Below are positions 6,604 to 11,168 of a DNA stretch of 11,168 nucleotides, piece by piece. Location: positions 1 to 11,168 of the forward strand of contig QHUV01000018.1 of the NCBI GenBank assembly GCA_003222065.1, given 5' to 3'. Source of the DNA: Gemmatimonadota bacterium. GTDB lineage: Bacteria; Gemmatimonadota; Gemmatimonadetes; Gemmatimonadales; Gemmatimonadaceae. The position numbers and the translations under genes are program-made. Each line of letters begins with the position of its first letter. The stretch's first letter is position 1. The notes under the pieces were generated by a model. That model searched no databases, had not been told where the DNA came from, and saw only the letters and a program-made list of their open reading frames with translations.

Positions 6604-8547
6604 GTGCCCGGGGGGCGCGCATCGCGCGGTCTCCCGTTAGGCGACGACAACGGCACGATCGAGGTGCGCCGCGTCGCCAGTTTGCCCCGCGCCGCGGACT
6701 TGGATCCGGCGCGGCCGACCGTGGTCCTGCTCGATCGCCGGCTCCTCGGGAGCGGCGACGACGACCGTCGCTGCGTGGCGGAATTGGCCGGAGTTGCGGC
6801 GCTCGTTGGACTCGGCGATCCCGGCGAAATGGAACCGCCGTCTGAATTTCCCGGAGATCTCCTGTCCAGCTACGTCGCCGCCGACGCGCCTGCCGCCACC
6901 GTTCACATACTCCTGCGCGGAGCCTTTCGCCACGCGGTAAGTCTCGTCGGCGCGCACATCGCGCACCAGGAACGCGCCCTGCGCCATCGCGAGCTCGCCG
7001 AGCTGACGAGCGTCGGCGTCGCCCTCTCCACCGAGCGCAATCTGCTCGCCTTGCTCGAGATGATTCTGACGCAGGCGCGACGCATTACGTCGAGCGATGC
7101 CGCGTCGCTCTATCTCGTCGAGCGCGCCGAGAATGGTGACGCGCCGACGACGCTGCGCTTCCGCCTCTCGCAGAACTATTCGCTCGAGGAGCTGCCCTTC
7201 CCCGAGTTCACCGTTCCCATCGATCACACGAGTCTCGCCGGCTACACCGCCGCCACCGGCGAGCCGCTGGTGATCGAGGACGTCTACCTCCTCCCGAACG
7301 ACGTCTCCTACCGGCAGAATCGCACATTCGACGAGAAGTTCGGCTATCGAACGAAGTCGATGCTCGTGATCCCGATGCGAACGCACCGCGATGAGATCAT
7401 TGGCGTCCTCCAGCTGATCAACCGCAAACGTGATCACGGGGCGGTGCTGTCGTCCAACGACATCATCGCGCAGCAGGTAATGCCCTACGATCAACAGTCC
7501 GTCGAGTTGGTGAGCGCACTGGCGTCACAGGCCGCGGTCGCCATCGAGAACAGCTTGCTGTACGAGGACATCGAGCGGCTGTTCGAGGGGTTCGTCACCG
7601 CCGCGGTCACCGCGATCGAGCAGCGAGACCCGACGACCTCCGGTCACTCCGGTCGCGTCGCGACGTTTACCGTCAGTCTCGCCGAGGCGGTTGGGCGCGG
7701 CGGCGGCATCGGGCCCTATCGCGGGCTGACGTTCTCGCGCGAACAGCTGCGCGAGCTTCGCTATGCCGGACTCCTGCACGACTTCGGCAAAGTTGGCGTT
7801 CGTGAGCAAGTGCTCATCAAGCAGAAGAAGCTGTATCCCTGGGACCTCGACGTCATTCGCCATCGGTTCGCGTTCCTGCTGCAGCGCTCGGACCTGCAGT
7901 TCGAGCGCGAGCGGGCGGATTATCTCCTGTCGCACGGGCCGGCGCAGTACGAGGAATTCGTCGCGCGCCTGGAGCAACTGCGCCGGACGCGGCGCAATGA
8001 GCTCAATCGCTTTCTCGACGCGATCGTTCAGGCGAACGAGCCGACGATCCTCCCTGAAGGCAGCTTCCACGAGCTGAAAGAGATCAACGAGCGCACGTAC
8101 ATCGACTTCGAGGGTGTCGAGCGTCCGCTGCTCCGCGACGAGGAGCTCCGATTCCTCATGATCCGCAAAGGCAACCTCGACGATCGCGAGCGGCGCGAGA
8201 TCGAGTCGCACGTGACGCACACGTTCCGCTTTCTCGAGCAGATTCCGTGGACGCGCGAATTGCGGCGCATCCCGGAGATCGCGTACGGCCACCATGAGAA
8301 GTTGAACGGCAGCGGCTATCCACGCCGGGTGACTGGACCAGAGATCCCGGTGCAGACACGGATGATGACGATTGCCGACATTTTCGACGCGCTCACCGCG
8401 ACGGATCGTCCCTATAAGCGTGCCGTTCCGGCCGAGCGGGCGCTCGACATCCTAACGACGGAAGCGAAGGAAGGGATGATCGATCCGAACCTGCTCCGCA
8501 CGTTCATCGAGGCGAGGATCTACCTGGCGTTGCTGAACGGCGGCTAA
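6604..8547 (+). CDS. GAF / HD-GYP domain protein, putative cyclic-di-GMP phosphodiesterase
   Basis: Predicted to hydrolyse cyclic-di-GMP under GAF-domain control. From the GTG at 6604 (647 residues): residues 1-115 are a receiver-like alpha/beta region (VVLLDRRLL near 40-48), 130-315 a GAF domain (SVGVALSTERNLLALLEMIL to ASQAAVAIENSLL), then a linker helix and the HD-GYP domain. Catalytic parts are RDPTTSGHSGRV (H348), LLHDFGKVGV (H392, D393), a metal-site His in IESHV, and a perfect HHEKLNGSGYP (563-573). HD and HHE are 171 residues apart instead of roughly 55, so about 115 residues (around 400-520) are inserted. The start is uncertain. GTG 6604 lacks a good ribosome site and cuts the first strand (RPLLLVPGG); CTG at 6499 (AAGG nine bases upstream, overlapping the CsgG-domain gene) would add 35 residues, and GTG at 6400 would overlap by 110 bp. 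The call does not depend on the start. Confidence 0.9.
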   Translation: MPGGRASRGLPLGDDNGTIEVRRVASLPRAADLDPARPTVVLLDRRLLGSGDDDRRCVAELAGVAALVGLGDPGEMEPPSEFPGDLLSSYVAADAPAATVHILLRGAFRHAVSLVGAHIAHQERALRHRELAELTSVGVALSTERNLLALLEMILTQARRITSSDAASLYLVERAENGDAPTTLRFRLSQNYSLEELPFPEFTVPIDHTSLAGYTAATGEPLVIEDVYLLPNDVSYRQNRTFDEKFGYRTKSMLVIPMRTHRDEIIGVLQLINRKRDHGAVLSSNDIIAQQVMPYDQQSVELVSALASQAAVAIENSLLYEDIERLFEGFVTAAVTAIEQRDPTTSGHSGRVATFTVSLAEAVGRGGGIGPYRGLTFSREQLRELRYAGLLHDFGKVGVREQVLIKQKKLYPWDLDVIRHRFAFLLQRSDLQFERERADYLLSHGPAQYEEFVARLEQLRRTRRNELNRFLDAIVQANEPTILPEGSFHELKEINERTYIDFEGVERPLLRDEELRFLMIRKGNLDDRERREIESHVTHTFRFLEQIPWTRELRRIPEIAYGHHEKLNGSGYPRRVTGPEIPVQTRMMTIADIFDALTATDRPYKRAVPAERALDILTTEAKEGMIDPNLLRTFIEARIYLALLNGG

Positions 8548-8596
8548 GAGATCGCGGGCTTTTTCGATGCGCCGCCTTGACATCGCGCCCGCGAAC

Positions 8597-8745
8597 GCGA
8601 GCCCAGTTTCGAGAAGGCAGAAATGAGCCGCAGGCTTTGAGACTGAAGGGTCAGGAATAGAAGATGAGAGTCTCCCCTCTGACATTCCTCACCTTTTCGA
8701 CTCAAAGCTGACATCTCGAGGCTGCGTTCTCGAAACTGAGCTCGC
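8597..8745. repeat. 149-bp imperfect giant inverted repeat in convergent intergenic gap
   Basis: The gap 8548-8827 lies between the stops of the HD-GYP gene (plus) and the oxidoreductase gene (minus) and has no credible ORF. Left half 8597-8658 and right half 8684-8745 (62 nt each) are inverted copies with a 25-nt centre. By hand alignment about 48 of 63 positions agree: 22 of 24 in the outer arms (8597-8620 against 8722-8745), 10 of 11 in the middle (CAGGCTTTGAG at 8631-8641 against CTCAAAGCTG at 8701-8710, one bulged G), and 9 of 10 inside (8649-8658 against 8684-8693). RNA from either strand would fold into one long hairpin. Roles could be a bidirectional terminator, a relic of a small palindromic mobile repeat, or a structured RNA. 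A separate 8-bp stem, TCGCGGGC/GCCCGCGA (8552-8559 and 8587-8594), precedes it. The remainder to 8827 shows nothing convincing. Confidence 0.75.
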
Positions 8746-8827
8746 CGTACCGGGTGCGATGCGGGCTCCGGAGCATCGAAGGGCCCTGGTGTCTGTTAAC
8801 TGTTTACGGAGGCCGACAGCACGTTCG

Positions 8828-9832
8828 CTACAGCCGAATCTCTTTGTCTTCCTCGGCGGACTTGTAGACCGCCTCGACGATCTTCAGCAGCCTCACCTGA
8901 TCGGCGGGCGGTTCATAGGGACTCGCTTCGCGAACAACCGCCACGAAATGCGCGAGCTCCGCTCGGTACGACTGTATGAAGGCACTCTCGCGCCCGGCGG
9001 CGCCTGACGGTGAGACGTCCGTTGCCCGACCGTTCAACTCCTTGACCACACGCAGTGGCGCCATGCGCGCGCTGCCACGCGTCGCAATGACCTCGAACCA
9101 CCAGCGCTCGTCCTGGCCGACATAATCGTTCGTTACGTCGCAGGCGAACACGAGGCCGTTCGCGAACGTGATGTGGATGAGCATTCCCTGCTCGACCGCG
9201 CCCGTGCCCTTCCCGCGCTCCATATGCGCGCTCACGCGAATGGGATCGGCAAAGTCGGTGAGCCATAGGGCGAGGTCGAGTAGTGGCACGCCGAGGTCCA
9301 GAAACGCGCCCCCGCCAGCCTCGGCCCGCCGCAACCGCCAACCTTCCGCGCTGCGCTGCAAGCGATAATCGCCGGCGCGAATGCCGATGATCTTTCCCAG
9401 CTCGCCGCCGCGCACAAAGCGATCGAGCCCCTGAACGTCGGTCCGAAAACGATGATTGTTCGCGACGAGCACCATCTTGCCGGCGCGTTGCGCCGCGGCG
9501 AGGATCCGCTCGACACCGCGCGCATTGAGGGCGAGCGGGCGCTCACATAACACATTTACTTTGGCCGCTAGCGCACTGAGCACATGAGGCTCGTGGAGGT
9601 GGTTCGGCGTAGCGACGACGACGGCGTCCAAGTCATCGAGCTCCAGCAGATCCTCGATGTCGGTGAACGTGTCGCGGATGCCGAACCGATCGGCGAGCGC
9701 GCGCGCCTTGGGCCGGTCGTTATCGCAGATGGCCGCAAGCTCCGCCCCGCGCATCTTCGACAGAACCGGCAGGTGCGCTAGTTGGGCGATGGCGCCCGCA
9801 CCGATGACTCCAATTCGAACGCGCTCCTTCAT
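8828..9832 (-). CDS. Gfo/Idh/MocA-family protein with atypical catalytic residues
   Basis: A 334-residue protein of the NAD(P)-dependent sugar-dehydrogenase fold. Residues 4-125 are a Rossmann domain: VRIGVIGAGAIA (5-16, GxGxxA type), acidic ICDND (35-39) ending strand 2, and VVVATPNHLHEPHV (71-84). The usual catalytic EKP reads ERP (97-99). The C-terminal sheet domain holds GGGAFLDLGVPLLDLALWL, where the usual DxGxHxxD histidine is Pro (P183) while D179 and D186 remain. The fold is certain but ordinary sugar oxidoreduction is doubtful; a different chemistry, a binding role or a divergent family are all possible. ATG at 9832 was chosen because it starts the Rossmann strand, and the upstream gene stops four bases earlier with TTGAGG overlapping that stop. 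That implies translational coupling to the secreted protein upstream. The gene is convergent with the HD-GYP gene across the 8548-8827 gap. Confidence 0.9.
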   Translation of the reverse strand: MKERVRIGVIGAGAIAQLAHLPVLSKMRGAELAAICDNDRPKARALADRFGIRDTFTDIEDLLELDDLDAVVVATPNHLHEPHVLSALAAKVNVLCERPLALNARGVERILAAAQRAGKMVLVANNHRFRTDVQGLDRFVRGGELGKIIGIRAGDYRLQRSAEGWRLRRAEAGGGAFLDLGVPLLDLALWLTDFADPIRVSAHMERGKGTGAVEQGMLIHITFANGLVFACDVTNDYVGQDERWWFEVIATRGSARMAPLRVVKELNGRATDVSPSGAAGRESAFIQSYRAELAHFVAVVREASPYEPPADQVRLLKIVEAVYKSAEEDKEIRL

Positions 9833-9836
9833 CGCC

Positions 9837-10502
9837 TCAACGCTCTCGCCGTGACGGGCCGAAAAGGTATAACGCCCCGGCACGAACCTGCAGTGATCTA
9901 AATCCACTCAACACGTCGGCCCGCGCCTGGGTCTCGACGGCCACGCGGCCCCATGGCCGGAAGAGGATCCCGGCGTTGGCGAAGAATCCCGTCGAGAGGT
10001 TGTCGAGAGCGCGCTCCACAAAGGTCCCTTTGATCAATCGACCTTCGGCGTTGATCACGTGCGTGGCGATGCCGAGGCCACCGAATGGTCGCACTGCCAC
10101 CGCCGCGGCGCTCTGCCAGCGTACTCCACCACTAAACGTGACGTCGTAGACCTGGACTTGTGATGCCAAGACGGAGTAATCGTTCGTCGGATCAACGATG
10201 CTCTTGCGCAGCGAGTCCACGAACTGCGCGACGGCCGCGTCGGTGTATCGCGATTCCCAGAAGCTCACGTCGAAGACGATGTGCCAGTTTCGCGCAAGCT
10301 CGCCGTAGTCGGTGCTCAGCGCGTAAATCTGCGCCGGCTCGACCTGTGACGGCGATACGCGTCCCACGCCCGCGCCAAGGGACACGAACTGCAGGCGGTC
10401 GAGCCCGAGTCGCTGAAAGAACGAAGTGTCCTGCGCGCGAGCCAATGCCGGCCATACGAGCAACAGCACGAATAAGGCGCCGCGGCTAATCGATCGGGCC
10501 AA
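9837..10502 (-). CDS. Small secreted protein, probable outer-membrane beta-barrel (unknown function)
   Basis: I do not recognise a named family. From the TTG at 10502 the protein has 221 residues, with a clear signal peptide (residues 2-23, ARSISRGALFVLLLVWPALARA, cleavage before QDTSF). The mature part alternates strand-like segments with turns: QFVSLGAGVGRVS, WHIVFDVSFWESRY, VYDVTFSGGVRW, AVAVRPFGGLGIATHV, FFANAGILFRP, VAVETQARADVL and SLQVRAGALYLFG. The alternating hydrophobic and aromatic pattern fits an eight- to ten-stranded outer-membrane barrel, though the C-terminus (GPSRRER) is not the classical terminal Phe. TTG was chosen because it places the signal peptide at the N-terminus, has GGAA seven bases upstream and overlaps the SpoIID-domain gene by 17 bp; the longer frame adds sequence that shadows SpoIID. 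Function is unknown. Tight packing with the SpoIID-type gene suggests an envelope role. Confidence 0.75.
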   Translation of the reverse strand: MARSISRGALFVLLLVWPALARAQDTSFFQRLGLDRLQFVSLGAGVGRVSPSQVEPAQIYALSTDYGELARNWHIVFDVSFWESRYTDAAVAQFVDSLRKSIVDPTNDYSVLASQVQVYDVTFSGGVRWQSAAAVAVRPFGGLGIATHVINAEGRLIKGTFVERALDNLSTGFFANAGILFRPWGRVAVETQARADVLSGFRSLQVRAGALYLFGPSRRER

Positions 10503-11168
10503 CGGTGGTTCCGGGGTAGTACGTGCGCAGGATCGTGCGGAAGTCCTGGCCGGCCCGCGCCCGTCCGATGGCACCCCACTGACACATCCCGACGCCATGA
10601 CCGTAGCCGGTTCCCTTCAAGACCAGTCGAGCAATCGAGCCATCGCGGCCCGTTGTCGATTCAACGCTGAAAGAAGTGCTATTGAGAATCTCTCCACCAG
10701 GTGCGCGCAGCACATATCGGATGTCGTTTCCCCGCAGCACGTAGTTGCCACGATCTGTCGCGATTTTGAGCGTGCCGATGCGGCCGGACGGCGTTCGGCT
10801 GTCGATCTGCACGTCGCGCGGCGTTCCTGGATAGCCGCCGGGAGTTGCCGTGTACGTGGCGAGGTAGCGCACGAGCGCCGCTTGTAGAGTCTGCCCGTCG
10901 AGCACGCGCGTCCACCTGAATCGCGGCGCGATGTCGCAGTAGAACCGATCCGTTCCAGGGATCTGATCGCTGACCTGTTGCAGATAAGGCTCGGCGGCGG
11001 TTCGCCAGATCTCATCGGCGGACGCTGTCGAGCCACCACACGCTGAGTGATAGGGAGCGTTCACGACGCGGCCGGCATACTGCAGCACAAGTCCCCGTGT
11101 TGCGCTCACCGCGGCGTTCGACACGGCGGTCTCGACGTCCGCTCCCCCGTAAAGTTGATCGCTCACGC
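10486..11168 (-). CDS. SpoIID/LytB-domain protein (partial, 5' end outside window)
   Basis: The C-terminal 226 or more residues of a SpoIID/LytB-domain protein; the N-terminus is beyond the right edge, so the GTG at 11166 should not be taken as the start. SpoIID of sporulating Firmicutes is a lytic transglycosylase acting on glycan strands stripped of peptides, and related domains occur widely in non-sporulating bacteria. Visible signatures, numbered from 11166: SDQLYGG (2-8), TRGLVLQYAGRVVNAPYHSACGGST (23-47, with the conserved Cys of SxCGG), a second Cys in RFYCDIAPRF (75-84), and the C-terminal GYGHGVGMCQWGAIGRARAG (187-206) followed by ILRTYYPGTTV. The catalytic Glu is expected upstream and cannot be checked. 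The stop TAG lies 14 bases after the TTG start of the next gene, so the two reading frames overlap. Peptidoglycan remodelling is the likely role, inferred from the family. Confidence 0.93.
   Translation of the reverse strand, partial: VSDQLYGGADVETAVSNAAVSATRGLVLQYAGRVVNAPYHSACGGSTASADEIWRTAAEPYLQQVSDQIPGTDRFYCDIAPRFRWTRVLDGQTLQAALVRYLATYTATPGGYPGTPRDVQIDSRTPSGRIGTLKIATDRGNYVLRGNDIRYVLRAPGGEILNSTSFSVESTTGRDGSIARLVLKGTGYGHGVGMCQWGAIGRARAGQDFRTILRTYYPGTTVGPID

Noticed and set aside
8649..8697. Ordinary rho-independent terminator (9 of 10 bp stem followed by TTTT)
   Set aside because: The stem and the T-run are both internal parts of the larger 149-bp inverted repeat, so I report the whole structure and leave termination as one possible role.
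10503..10598. Upstream extension of the barrel-like protein to 10598
   Set aside because: It would bury the signal peptide 32 residues in and is antisense-free but out of frame with the strongly conserved SpoIID C-terminus. The TTG at 10502 gives a normal signal peptide.

Overview
This 11.2 kb window is high-GC chromosomal DNA with short intergenic gaps, frequent GTG/TTG starts and stop/start overlaps. It carries core housekeeping genes beside signalling and cell-envelope genes. The gene set (a Gram-negative-style envelope with a periplasmic S41 protease and a probable outer-membrane protein, a YlbF-family protein inside an rpmE-prfA-prmC-tmk block, CsgG-type and SpoIID-type proteins, HD-GYP signalling) suggests a Gemmatimonadota-like bacterium. 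That assignment is recalled from family resemblance and not proven here. I see no tRNA, rRNA, CRISPR array, insertion sequence or phage gene.

Region 1 (1-3880, minus strand) reads as one transcription unit from the right: rpmE (L31), prfA (RF1), prmC (which methylates RF1), a YlbF-family gene, tmk, and the N-terminal part of an S41 protease that runs off the left edge. prfA and prmC overlap by 4 bp. prfA most likely starts at a CTG. A short-unit repeat with a perfect 13-bp hairpin lies just before tmk.

Region 2 (3881-8547, plus strand) starts at a back-to-back promoter region. It encodes a Crp/Fnr-type regulator, a metallo-beta-lactamase-fold hydrolase, a CsgG-domain secreted protein, and a large receiver-like/GAF/HD-GYP cyclic-di-GMP phosphodiesterase. 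A near-perfect CRP-type palindrome lies between the regulator and the hydrolase, and the regulator's recognition helix carries the CRP-like R-E-T-V-x-R signature. A strong GC hairpin separates the CsgG gene from the HD-GYP gene.

Region 3 (8548-8827) is a non-coding gap between convergent genes. It holds a 149-bp imperfect giant hairpin.

Region 4 (8828-11168, minus strand) reads from the right: a SpoIID/LytB-domain protein (cut by the window edge), an overlapping small secreted, probably outer-membrane protein, and a Gfo/Idh/MocA-fold protein lacking both usual catalytic residues. The spacing implies translational coupling.

No clearly new multi-gene system stands out. The points most worth a second look are the HD-GYP protein with about 115 extra residues inside its catalytic domain, the regulator/operator pair, the giant hairpin, the catalytically atypical oxidoreductase, and the CTG start of prfA.
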